DNA from: Oscillospiraceae bacterium
GTDB lineage: Bacteria > Bacillota > Clostridia > Oscillospirales > CAG-272
Direction of reading: 5' to 3'
Assembly (NCBI GenBank): GCA_015064085.1
Contig: SVSX01000010.1
Coordinates: 1-51,183, forward strand
DNA: 51,183 nt
Shown: piece after piece, positions 44,259-51,183 of the stretch
How the letters are laid out: the number at the start of each line of letters is the position of its first letter
Numbering within the stretch: the first letter of the stretch is position 1
Position numbers and translations under genes: made by a program
The notes under the pieces: model-generated
Database searches by the model: none
The model's input: the letters and a program-made list of their open reading frames with translations, nothing else
Told to the model about the DNA's origin: nothing

Positions 44259-45100
44259 AATATCTTCACCTCAATACCGTATTTTTTGAAAATTTCAAGC
44301 CTCGGCGACGGCTCTGCCTCACAAGGGAAATCCACTCGGTAGCTCCTTCCGAGTGAGGGGTACTTCCCCCCCGCCATCTTATTGTAGGGCAGAAGCTCGA
44401 CATATCTCACCCCAAGCTCATTCATAAAACTCGCTGTGGCTGTGATATTCTCCTCGGTATCATTCACCGATGGAATGAGCGGAATTCTTGTGACGAATTC
44501 AACACCGCTCCTCACAAGGGAGCGATAATTTTCGAGTATCAACTCATTTGATACCCCCGTATATCTTCTGTGCAGCTCGGGATCGATAAGCTTCAGGTCG
44601 TAAAGCACAAGGTCACACTCGGAAAGAACTCGTGCGAACAGCTCTCCCTCGCAATATCCGCAGGTCTGGAGCGCTCTGCTCGTCTTTCCGCGAAGGAGGG
44701 TCAGCGCCTCAAGGAGAAAGTCCGACTGCATAAGCGGCTCTCCGCCCGAGAAGGTGATCCCTCCTCCGCTCAGGTTCAGTATGGCAATATTTTTATCTAA
44801 TTTCGCGACGAGCTCGGCTGCTGTGATATCCTCGCCGCATACTCTTATAAGCCTTCGGGGGCAGACGCCGATGCTCTCTGCTGTAAGGCTCGGAACTCCC
44901 ACAGCGAGTCTTCCCGCCTCAAGACAAGCGCCGCACCCGAGACAGCTGCCAAAAGAGCGCATTATCTCACACTCACTTCTCTGTCCTTCGGGGTTATGAC
45001 ACCACTGACACCTCAGCGGACAGCCCTTGAGAAAGACGGTACATCTTATTCCCCGTCCGTCGTAGGTGGAAAACTCCTCTATCGAAAAGATCCTTCCCAA
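44255..45100 (-). CDS. Glycyl radical enzyme activating protein (radical SAM)
   Basis: The 281-residue radical SAM protein installs the glycyl radical. TVFLKGCPLRCQWCHNPEG has the CxxxCxxC cluster motif, preceded by YDGRGIR where DGPGIR is usual. A ferredoxin-like insertion follows, with CLGCGAC and further Cys up to VCPRRLIRVC, so one or two extra iron-sulfur clusters. GGGITFSGGEPLMQ and DLKLIDPELHRRYTG are family blocks. I take TTG 45100 (LGRIFSIEEF) as start because GGGGGTG lies five bases upstream. The stop overlaps the enzyme start as ATGA, so the two are made together. Confidence 0.93.
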   Translation of the reverse strand: MGRIFSIEEFSTYDGRGIRCTVFLKGCPLRCQWCHNPEGQRSECEIMRSFGSCLGCGACLEAGRLAVGVPSLTAESIGVCPRRLIRVCGEDITAAELVAKLDKNIAILNLSGGGITFSGGEPLMQSDFLLEALTLLRGKTSRALQTCGYCEGELFARVLSECDLVLYDLKLIDPELHRRYTGVSNELILENYRSLVRSGVEFVTRIPLIPSVNDTEENITATASFMNELGVRYVELLPYNKMAGGKYPSLGRSYRVDFPCEAEPSPRLEIFKKYGIEVKIL

Positions 45101-45138
45101 AAAAGCACCCCCTTTTTTAATATTATAAAATTTTACTA

Positions 45139-45167
45139 TTGCAATAAAAAGAAAAATGTTATACAAT
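45139..45167 (+). promoter_or_regulatory. Promoter of the AraC-type regulator gene
   Basis: TTGCAA (45139-45144), 17-base spacer and TACAAT (45162-45167). A minus-strand TATAAT (45122-45127) about 20 bases away probably belongs to the divergent glycyl radical operon. Confidence 0.65.
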
Positions 45168-45200
45168 AATAGCAAGATATTATCTTTTCAGAGGGTAGCT

Positions 45201-45971
45201 ATGATAAAGCATCAAAAGGACAACTCCAAGAGCAATTATAATTATAACGCCTATACCTACGTAAATCACGGGTGGCAGCCTCACTTTCACAAGAACTTTG
45301 AGCTGATCTTTATTCTCGACGGAGAGCTTCGTCTCACCGTCAACGGCGAAAGCTCAATTATGTCCGAGGGAGAGCTTGCGCTGATACTGCCGAATCAAAT
45401 ACATTTTTTTGAGCCCAATGGGCGCTCGAATATATGGGTGGCGGTCTTTTCCGAGCAATTCGTTTCCTACTTCGCGAGACAGACCGAGGGACTTGAGGGA
45501 GAGCGGTCGGTATTCCGCTGTGACGATGCCACACTCGAGTTTATAAAGGAAAAACTGATCTTTGCCGACTCCTCTCTCATTATGAAGAAAGCCTGTCTTT
45601 ACACCGTCTGCGACAGATTTCTCGCCTCTGTGGCACTGCACCCGAGGAAACGCGGAAACGACGATCTTGTCTGCCATATTCTCGACTACGTCTCGGAGCA
45701 CTTTACCGAGCCCTTGACCCTCTCCTCGGTAGCTAAGGAGCTGGGATACGAATATCACTATCTCTCGAGAGTCCTCGGCAAGGGATACGGGATCAACTTC
45801 TCGGGTCTTGTGAACGAATACAGAGTCGACCGCGCCATAAGCCTTCTTGAGTCCACCGACAAGCCGATCACCGACATCGCCCTTGAAAGCGGATTTCAAA
45901 GCATACGCAATTTCAACCACGTTTTCCGCGCAGTTACGGGCACGACCCCAAAATCCTACATCAAGGGCTGA
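45201..45971 (+). CDS. AraC-family transcriptional regulator
   Basis: The 256-residue protein has an N-terminal cupin sensor (about 10-95; WQPHFHKNFELIFILDGELRL, LALILPNQIHFFEP) and a C-terminal pair of helix-turn-helix motifs (about 155-255; PLTLSSVAKELGYEYHYLSR, ITDIALESGFQSIRNFNHVF, GTTPKSYI). Cupin-sensing AraC proteins usually respond to a sugar or its breakdown product. Divergent to the glycyl radical enzyme operon across about 100 bases, it is the likely local regulator. ATG 45201 follows GAGGG. Confidence 0.93.
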   Translation: MIKHQKDNSKSNYNYNAYTYVNHGWQPHFHKNFELIFILDGELRLTVNGESSIMSEGELALILPNQIHFFEPNGRSNIWVAVFSEQFVSYFARQTEGLEGERSVFRCDDATLEFIKEKLIFADSSLIMKKACLYTVCDRFLASVALHPRKRGNDDLVCHILDYVSEHFTEPLTLSSVAKELGYEYHYLSRVLGKGYGINFSGLVNEYRVDRAISLLESTDKPITDIALESGFQSIRNFNHVFRAVTGTTPKSYIKG

Positions 45972-46000
45972 ATAATTCAACGCAGAACCAAACCGAACAT

Positions 46001-46051
46001 AAAAAAGACCGCTCCTTCCATCACATTTGACGGAAAAAAGCGATCTTTTTT
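46001..46051. terminator. Terminator between the AraC gene and the SGNH hydrolase gene
   Basis: AAAAAAGACCGCT and AGCGATCTTTTTT pair with one mismatch around an inner CCTTCC/GACGGAA pairing. A T-run follows on the plus strand and on the minus strand. Confidence 0.7.
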
Positions 46052-46079
46052 GTGTTTTATTATCTACTACCAGCCTCTT

Positions 46080-47078
46080 TTACTCAACTGTCTCTATTAT
46101 GTTCTTTATCGCGCTGTAAAGCCTATCGGCATAAACGCAGAAGCCGAGATCGTTGGGGTGGAGGAATTTATCGGAATAAAACTCGGGGTAATGAGGTGTG
46201 AGATCCCAGCCCTCTATAAAATAAACGTTGTCGAGCTTATCGGTGACCTTTCGGATATAATTGCTTATCTCGCAGAACGCGCCGCATTTTGAGGGTGTCT
46301 CGATACGGTCTCTCCATATAGGCGCAATGGCAAATATCTTCGCTTCGGGATAGAGTGCCGAAAGTCTCTCGTAAAACTCCTTGCAATCATTCTCAAAGGT
46401 CTCGAGGGAGGATTTCGTCCAGTCGTTCGTTCCGTAGGCTACCGTTATGTATTTCGCGTCGCACTCGGGATCGGTCTCAAGGAATTTGGGGAAGAATCTC
46501 TCTCCGCCTATTCCCTTGTTGTAAGCCTCAACACCAAGCTTATCCGCAAGCTGTGAAGCGTAGGAAAGGGAGGGGTAAGTAGCATCGTAGCCGTGGGTGA
46601 TCGAGTCGCCTATGCTTATCATCTTGGGTCTTCTCGGAAGTCCGTTTACATAACTCGCGCCCGAGACCTCGACATCCTTAAGTGTCGCCTGAGAGCTCCA
46701 GGGGAAATAAAGGACCACCGTTTTCTCTCCCGCATCGCCGAAAGGAAGAACGTAATCGAAGGAATCCTCTCCCGAATAAACACCGCCTATATGCTGACAC
46801 ATATTTCCGTTCACATAGAGATCGAAATTAAAGAACTTCCTCGATGAGCTGCTCTTCAGATGAGCGCTGAAGCGAAGCTCATCGCCGTCGGTAACAAACT
46901 CAAGGCGAACCCCCGCCGTAGCGTAGGTCTTTTTTATATAGTCGACACTCCTTGTGAATTTCTCATATATCTCCATCTGCGCGTCTGTAAATCTGTGAAA
47001 ATGGAAATATCCGTCCTCCTCAAATACCTTCGCTGCGCCAACGGCGATCTCTCTTATCTTTTTAACATCAAGCTTCAT
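46080..47078 (-). CDS. SGNH/GDSL hydrolase with N-terminal beta-sandwich domain (carbohydrate esterase-like)
   Basis: The 332-residue protein has an N-terminal jelly-roll-like part (about 50-150) and an SGNH domain (about 155-330). ISIGDSITHG holds the nucleophile Ser, GIGGERFF the oxyanion Gly, YGTNDW the Asn, and DKFLHPNDLG the Asp-x-x-His pair. There is no signal peptide, so it acts in the cytoplasm, perhaps deacetylating imported sugars. It lies beside the glycyl radical, AraC and mgl genes, though convergent to araC. ATG 47078 follows GAAAGGA. Confidence 0.88.
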   Translation of the reverse strand: MKLDVKKIREIAVGAAKVFEEDGYFHFHRFTDAQMEIYEKFTRSVDYIKKTYATAGVRLEFVTDGDELRFSAHLKSSSSRKFFNFDLYVNGNMCQHIGGVYSGEDSFDYVLPFGDAGEKTVVLYFPWSSQATLKDVEVSGASYVNGLPRRPKMISIGDSITHGYDATYPSLSYASQLADKLGVEAYNKGIGGERFFPKFLETDPECDAKYITVAYGTNDWTKSSLETFENDCKEFYERLSALYPEAKIFAIAPIWRDRIETPSKCGAFCEISNYIRKVTDKLDNVYFIEGWDLTPHYPEFYSDKFLHPNDLGFCVYADRLYSAIKNIIETVE

Positions 47079-47101
47079 TTTTTATTTCCTTTCAAAGTCA
47101 T

Positions 47102-48130
47102 TTATTTTTCAAGCGCCGAAAGAGCTATCATTTCGCAAAGGTCGTCATATCCTATTCCGACCGCCGCCGCTTCCTGAGGGAAAAGGCTTGTGGGGGTCAT
47201 ACCCGGGAGGGTATTCGCCTCAAGACACCAGCATTCTCCCTCACTATCGAGTATAAAATCAAATCTCGAATAGCAAGAGAGCCGCAGAGCGTCAAACGCC
47301 GCAAGGGTCGCCGCCGAGACCTTTTCGAGGGCGGCTTGGTCGATCTCCGCGGGGCAGATCTCGACAGTCGCACCCTTCTGATATTTGTTTTTGTAATCGT
47401 AAAATCCGCGCTTGGGGATTATCTCCACAGGCGGAAGCACCCGACCGTTCAGTATTCCGCAGGTCAGCTCCCTTCCCTTTATCATCTTCTCAACGAGAAG
47501 CTTATCCTCAAATTCGCCCGACGCCGAGATAGCTTCGACCAGCTCCGCTCTGTCATTCACGATCGAAACACCGACGCTTGACCCGCCCGACACGGGCTTG
47601 ACAACGCAGGGGTATCCGATCTCACGCTCTATCTCGTCAATATCGTATCGGTTCACCGAGGCGTAGGTCCAGGGAGGCGTCATGACCCCCGCGTCCCGCA
47701 TCATTCTCTTGGCAATATCCTTATCCATAGCGAGAAGACTTCCCACGTATCCCGAGCCCGTATATTTTATTCCGAAATTGTCAAGTGTCGCCTGAAGCTG
47801 ACCGTTCTCGCCCATCGCTCCGTGGAGGGCAATATATACGGCATCGGCGGCACGGCAGAGCTCAAGCACGTTCCTTCCGATAAGCTCCTCGCCGCCTCTC
47901 TCAGCCTTCAGCGCCTTAAGGTCGGGAACGTTCTCGGACACCGTAAACGACTCGGTCTGCTCCGAGGTGAACAGATCGAGCGGATCTCCCTCAAGCTCAC
48001 AGCCAAGGTAGACGTCAAGCATCAGAACCCGATGTCCCTTTCTCCTCAGCGCCGCGGAAATGAGACTTCCTGAGGAAAGAGAAACGTTCCTCTCGGTGGA
48101 ATAACCACCCGCAAGTACCAATATATTCAA
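47102..48130 (-). CDS. ddl: D-alanine-D-alanine ligase Ddl
   Basis: Ddl makes the D-Ala-D-Ala end of the peptidoglycan stem. The 342-residue ATP-grasp protein has GGYSTERNVSLSSG, the HGAMGENGQLQ block, YTGSGYVGSLLAMDK, VKPVSGGSSVGVS and EANTLPGMTPTSLFP. The omega loop FYDYKNKYQKG retains the Tyr of D-Ala-D-Ala ligases, so a vancomycin-type depsipeptide ligase is unlikely. The start is TTG at 48130, with AAGGAG eight bases upstream. It follows prmC by 60 bases. Confidence 0.95.
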   Translation of the reverse strand: MNILVLAGGYSTERNVSLSSGSLISAALRRKGHRVLMLDVYLGCELEGDPLDLFTSEQTESFTVSENVPDLKALKAERGGEELIGRNVLELCRAADAVYIALHGAMGENGQLQATLDNFGIKYTGSGYVGSLLAMDKDIAKRMMRDAGVMTPPWTYASVNRYDIDEIEREIGYPCVVKPVSGGSSVGVSIVNDRAELVEAISASGEFEDKLLVEKMIKGRELTCGILNGRVLPPVEIIPKRGFYDYKNKYQKGATVEICPAEIDQAALEKVSAATLAAFDALRLSCYSRFDFILDSEGECWCLEANTLPGMTPTSLFPQEAAAVGIGYDDLCEMIALSALEK

Positions 48131-48190
48131 AGCTGCTTCTCCTTTTCTTCTTTTACTGTCATTATATGCAAGACATAACGCCGCCGCCCC

Positions 48191-49027
48191 TTATGCAGAT
48201 CTTTTGTTTTCGGGGCGAAGGAGCGCCACGCGGTCATTTCCGCCGTAATCCTTGAAGATCTCGCAGGAATAGCCCTTTTCGTGTGCCAAAAGTGCCACGG
48301 CGTCCGCCTGATCGTATCCGATCTCAAAGAGCATTCCTCCGCCGAGGCGCAGATATTTTCCGTAATTCGATATGATCGCCGAATAAAATTTGAGTCCGTC
48401 AGCTCCTCCGTCAAGGGCGGCTCTCGGCTCGAAGGAAAGCTCCTCCTCAAGCCCGTCAAGGTCACCGCTTGCTATGTACGGCGGATTTGAGATTATAAAA
48501 TCAAAGTCTCCAAGCTCCTCCATAAACGAGGGCTCAAGGACGTCGGCAACGAGAAATCCAAGTCGGTCGCCAACTCCGTTCTGCTCGGCATTCTCCCCCG
48601 CGATCTCGACCGTCTCGGGGAAAAGATCCACCGCCACCGCGTGGCAATCACCTCTTGCCGCAAGGGTCGAGACGGCAACACAGCCGCTTCCCGTGCAGAG
48701 ATCGATAAATCTCGCCTTTTCGGGCAGAAGACTCACAGCCTTCTCCACAAGCACCTCGGTGTCCTGCCTCGGGATCAGAGTGTGCTCGTTGACTCTGTAG
48801 CTCTCGTGGCAGAATTCCCAAATTCCGAGGATATATTGAAGGGGGTAATGAGAGCAGCGCTTTATCACCGCCGCGTCGAGCTCGTCCGACACGAAATCCT
48901 CATTTGAGCGCTTGAAAAGCTCGACCTTGCTGATGTCGCAAAATCTGCATATCAGCATCGCCGCCTCTGCTCTGTTATTTTCAATTTCCGCCTCGGCAAG
49001 CAGATTACAAATCTCACTGTACGTCAT
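48191..49027 (-). CDS. prmC: Release factor glutamine methyltransferase PrmC
   Basis: PrmC methylates the GGQ glutamine of peptide release factors. The 278-residue protein has an N-terminal helical domain (about 1-75), then YILGIWEFCHESYRVNEHTLIPRQDTEVLVE, shown here to contain the PRQDTE motif, the SAM loop DLCTGSGCVAVS, and the catalytic ISNPPYIAS. LSFEPRAALDGGADGL follows as in all PrmC proteins. It starts at ATG 49027 (MTYSEICNLL), with AAGAGGA upstream, and is co-oriented with ddl. Confidence 0.95.
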   Translation of the reverse strand: MTYSEICNLLAEAEIENNRAEAAMLICRFCDISKVELFKRSNEDFVSDELDAAVIKRCSHYPLQYILGIWEFCHESYRVNEHTLIPRQDTEVLVEKAVSLLPEKARFIDLCTGSGCVAVSTLAARGDCHAVAVDLFPETVEIAGENAEQNGVGDRLGFLVADVLEPSFMEELGDFDFIISNPPYIASGDLDGLEEELSFEPRAALDGGADGLKFYSAIISNYGKYLRLGGGMLFEIGYDQADAVALLAHEKGYSCEIFKDYGGNDRVALLRPENKRSA

Positions 49028-49164
49028 ATCTTCCTCTTACAAACCGTATTTTTTGCATATATGGATATTATAACAGATTTTCCCCGCAAAATAAAGCGTT
49101 TTATGAAATTTTTCTCTTTTTTTATTAAAAAAGAAAATTTACAAATTTTTATTTAAAAACACTA

Positions 49165-49192
49165 TTGCAATTTTGAAAAAATGTGTTATACT
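49165..49192 (+). promoter_or_regulatory. Promoter of the 78-residue acidic membrane protein gene
   Basis: TTGCAA (49165-49170), 16-base spacer and TATACT (49187-49192), with a second TATACT overlapping at 49192-49197. The upstream AT-rich A/T tracts resemble an UP element. Confidence 0.7.
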
Positions 49193-49232
49193 ATACTTGT
49201 ATATTGAAATTTTTATTCAGGAGGATATAAAT

Positions 49233-49469
49233 ATGAATTTCTTTAACAAGAAGAAGACAAACTACGGCAAGATCATTGCTATCACACTCGCTGCTGTCGC
49301 AGGCGTTTGCGCAGTTGCTTTTGTTGTTTACAAGCTCATTAAGAAGTACACTGAGGATCTCGTTTACGATTGTGACGATCTCCTTGATGAGTGCGATGAG
49401 TGCGATATCGCGATCGAAGACGCTGAGGAAGAGGTTGAGGCTGAGGCTGAGGTAGTTGAGGCTGAGTAA
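49233..49469 (+). CDS. 78-residue membrane-anchored acidic protein
   Basis: A basic start (MNFFNKKKTNYGK) leads to one membrane helix (about 14-33; IIAITLAAVAGVCAVAFVVY), a short basic stretch (KLIKKY), and a strongly acidic C-terminus with three Cys (CDDLLDECDECD) and a Glu/Ala/Val repeat tail. Codons are biased to CTC, GCT, AAG and GTT, and the ribosome site AGGAGG is perfect, so it looks highly expressed. No family recognised. It lies alone between a strong promoter and a hairpin terminator. The acidic tail would face the outside if the positive-inside rule holds. Confidence 0.75.
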   Translation: MNFFNKKKTNYGKIIAITLAAVAGVCAVAFVVYKLIKKYTEDLVYDCDDLLDECDECDIAIEDAEEEVEAEAEVVEAE

Positions 49470-49481
49470 TAGCTTTTCCTT

Positions 49482-49544
49482 CGACGGTTGACCGTCGGCA
49501 AGAAGGGGTGGGGCAATGAAAATTTGCTTCACCCCATTCGTTTT
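49482..49544 (+). terminator. Hairpins after the 78-residue protein gene
   Basis: CGACGG-TTGA-CCGTCG (49482-49497) is followed by a second stem GGGGTGGGGCAA/TTGCTTCACCCC (49505-49535, two G-T pairs) and a weak T-run. The second is the likelier terminator and ends 15-20 bases before mnmE, so read-through into mnmE is possible. Confidence 0.6.
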
Positions 49545-49558
49545 ACAGGAGATTATAT

Positions 49559-50953
49559 ATGAAGATATTTGACACGATCGCCGCCGTCAGCACCCCTCGC
49601 GGCAAGGGCGGAGTGGCGGTGATAAGGATCTCGGGAGCTGAAGCGCTTGAGATAGCCTCAAGGGTCTTTCTGCCGCGCTGCGGAAAATCACTTTCCGAGA
49701 TAGAGCCGAGCCGAGCCGTTTACGGCGACATTATTGATTATTCAGCAACGGAGAGCGGTGAGCCGATCGATGACGGACTTGCGGTGACCTTCAGAGCTCC
49801 CCGCTCCTTTACGGGAGAGGATACCGTAGAGATAAGCTGTCACGGCGGCGCGCTGATAACGAAATGTGTTCTCTCCTCTGTCCTTTCGGCAGGCGCGAGA
49901 GCCGCCGAGGCGGGAGAGTTCACAAGAAGAGCCTTTCTCAACGGAAAAATGAGGCTGAACGAAGCCGAGGCGCTGGGCGACCTTCTTGACGCCGAAAGCA
50001 CCGAGCAGATCCGCCTCGCAAGAGGAGGAATGAAGGGTCTTCTGACCGAAAAGACCTCGTCTATATACGACGGACTCTGCGCTATGCTCAGCAGTATTTA
50101 CGCCAGAATAGATTTCCCCGACGAGGATCTTTCAGAGATGACCGAGGGAGAGATGCGCGAGACACTTGAAGCGCTACTTGGAAGAACCGAAGCGCTGGCG
50201 TCCACCTACCGAACGGGAAAAGCCATAAACGACGGCATAAGAACGGCGATCTGCGGCAGGACCAACGCGGGGAAAAGCTCGGTATATAACCGACTTGCGG
50301 GTGAGGACGCCGCTATAGTCACCGACATTGAGGGTACGACCCGAGACCTACTCAGAGAGACGGTGACACTCGGCAAGACCCTTCTCCGCATCTGTGACAC
50401 CGCGGGGCTCAGAGCTACCGACAACACGGTGGAGAGCATAGGCATTGAAAGAGCGATAGCCGAAATAGAGGCGTCTGAGCTGATACTTGCCGTTTTCGAC
50501 AGGTCAAAGGAGCTCTCCGCGGACGATATGAGCCTTATTCACAGACTATCTGCCCTCGACACCCCCGTTATCGCCCTGCTCAACAAGTCCGACCTTGCAC
50601 CGACCGCCGACGAGGCTCTGTTGAGGAACAGCTTCAAGCACACGGTGGAAATAAGCGCCAAGGACGGCGAAGGATTTGACAGACTTGCATCACTTATTGA
50701 TTCCCTCTTTATAGACGGAGACATCGACCTTTCAAAAGACGCCGTGGTTGCCGACGCAAGGCAGTTTGCGGCACTGAGGAAGGCGGCGGATTCGCTCCGC
50801 TCGGCGCTGACCGCCCTTTGTGACGGGGTATCTCTCGACCTTATATGTATCGACGTGGAGGTAGCTATGCAGGCGCTCTCCGACCTTGAGGGCCGCGACA
50901 TCAGCGAGGAGATAGTCTCGGAAATATTCTCAAAATTCTGCGTGGGTAAATAA
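49559..50953 (+). CDS. mnmE: tRNA modification GTPase MnmE
   Basis: MnmE, with MnmG, modifies the wobble uridine of certain tRNAs. The 464-residue protein has the N-terminal folate-binding domain (about 1-120), a helical domain, an inserted G domain (about 220-375) with P-loop GRTNAGKSSV (Thr for the usual Pro), DTAGLR and NKSD, and the C-terminal FCVGK, a variant of the catalytic Cys-x-Gly-Lys end. ATG 49559 follows ACAGGAG. mnmG, often adjacent, is not in the window. Confidence 0.97.
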   Translation: MKIFDTIAAVSTPRGKGGVAVIRISGAEALEIASRVFLPRCGKSLSEIEPSRAVYGDIIDYSATESGEPIDDGLAVTFRAPRSFTGEDTVEISCHGGALITKCVLSSVLSAGARAAEAGEFTRRAFLNGKMRLNEAEALGDLLDAESTEQIRLARGGMKGLLTEKTSSIYDGLCAMLSSIYARIDFPDEDLSEMTEGEMRETLEALLGRTEALASTYRTGKAINDGIRTAICGRTNAGKSSVYNRLAGEDAAIVTDIEGTTRDLLRETVTLGKTLLRICDTAGLRATDNTVESIGIERAIAEIEASELILAVFDRSKELSADDMSLIHRLSALDTPVIALLNKSDLAPTADEALLRNSFKHTVEISAKDGEGFDRLASLIDSLFIDGDIDLSKDAVVADARQFAALRKAADSLRSALTALCDGVSLDLICIDVEVAMQALSDLEGRDISEEIVSEIFSKFCVGK

Positions 50954-50968
50954 CATAATATAAAAATC

Positions 50969-51005
50969 GGGTTCAGCTCCTCGGAGCTGAACCCTGTGTT
51001 TTTAC
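50969..51005 (+). terminator. Terminator after mnmE
   Basis: GGGTTCAGCTCC-TC-GGAGCTGAACCC is a perfect 12-bp stem, followed by TGTGTTTTT. Confidence 0.9.
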
Positions 51006-51052
51006 TTGATATTATCAAGATGTAAAATATACCTTTTCACGCCAAACAAATC

Positions 51053-51183
51053 TCAGGATTCTCTTATCGATACAATAAGCTCTTTTTCTGAATTTGCCCC
51101 AATCGATGCGAGTTTCGAAGAACCGTCCTCGTAGATATAGCAAATATAATATCGAACTCCTAAGCTTGTTGTATCGATAAGAG
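51053..51183 (-). CDS. Possible C-terminal end of a gene running in from the right edge
   Basis: On the minus strand an open frame enters from the window edge and ends at TGA (51053-51055). It encodes about 42 residues, including YYICYIYEDGSSK and SEKELIVSI, with a plausible protein composition. The same bases also hold 21-bp inverted repeats (51061-51081 and 51163-51183), so the frame may instead be accidental within a repeat element. Function unknown. Confidence 0.35.
   Translation of the reverse strand, partial: LIDTTSLGVRYYICYIYEDGSSKLASIGANSEKELIVSIRES

Noticed and set aside
47102..48130. Vancomycin-resistance type D-Ala-D-Lac ligase
   Set aside because: The omega loop keeps the Tyr of ordinary Ddl, and no vanH, vanX or vanRS genes are nearby.

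Overview
The window reads as chromosomal DNA of an uncultured low-GC-lineage Gram-positive anaerobe of class Clostridia (Oscillospirales-like). I infer this from lysine, cobalamin and ZTP riboswitches upstream of biosynthesis and uptake genes, a CIRCE-controlled hrcA-grpE-dnaK-dnaJ-prmA operon, lipoproteins with Thr-rich linkers, an ECF-type uptake component, an oxygen-sensitive glycyl radical enzyme, and strong Shine-Dalgarno sites with sigmaA-type promoters. There is no phage, transposase, CRISPR array, rRNA or tRNA. The taxon is an inference; no 16S gene is present.

Layout. 1-3.5 kb: queA (minus) runs into an array of small hairpins at the window edge. It diverges, through interleaved promoters, from a lysine-riboswitch-controlled dapA-dapB pair. 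A 214-bp element made of two perfect palindromes separates dapB from the convergent purine operon. 3.5-14.25 kb (minus): a ZTP riboswitch and terminator lead into a secreted esterase lipoprotein gene, then purE, purM, purN, an archaeal-type IMP cyclohydrolase (purO), a stand-alone AICAR formyltransferase, purD and a long purL. 14.3-15.6 kb (minus): a cobalamin riboswitch, a DUF4430 lipoprotein and an ECF S-component, a likely B12 uptake pair. 15.6-20.4 kb: two further Thr-rich-linker lipoproteins, enolase and citrate synthase. 20.5-26.7 kb: a flippase, diverging from a GT87-like membrane glycosyltransferase with tcdA and a flavin reductase, then a DUF5685 / J-domain / membrane-protein trio. 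26.8-30.2 kb: an AT-rich XRE regulator, ribulokinase, and an atypical shikimate-kinase-like P-loop kinase. 30.3-36.3 kb (minus): the heat-shock operon. 36.4-38.2 kb (minus): a uracil permease behind a structured leader of about 170 nt. 38.3-42.2 kb: mglBAC galactose-type ABC transporter with a 58-residue membrane protein at its end. 42.2-47.1 kb: an unassigned glycyl radical enzyme with its activase, a divergent AraC regulator and an SGNH esterase. 47.1-51 kb: ddl, prmC, a highly expressed-looking 78-residue acidic membrane protein, and mnmE. The last 130 bases hold either the end of another gene or an element with 21-bp inverted repeats.

How the parts fit. Three metabolite riboswitches (lysine, ZTP, B12) and one unassigned candidate leader (uraA) give the window an unusually RNA-regulated character. 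The two most promising places for undescribed biology are the glycyl radical enzyme locus beside the sugar transporter, and the ZTP-riboswitch transcript whose first gene is not a purine gene but a cell-surface esterase.
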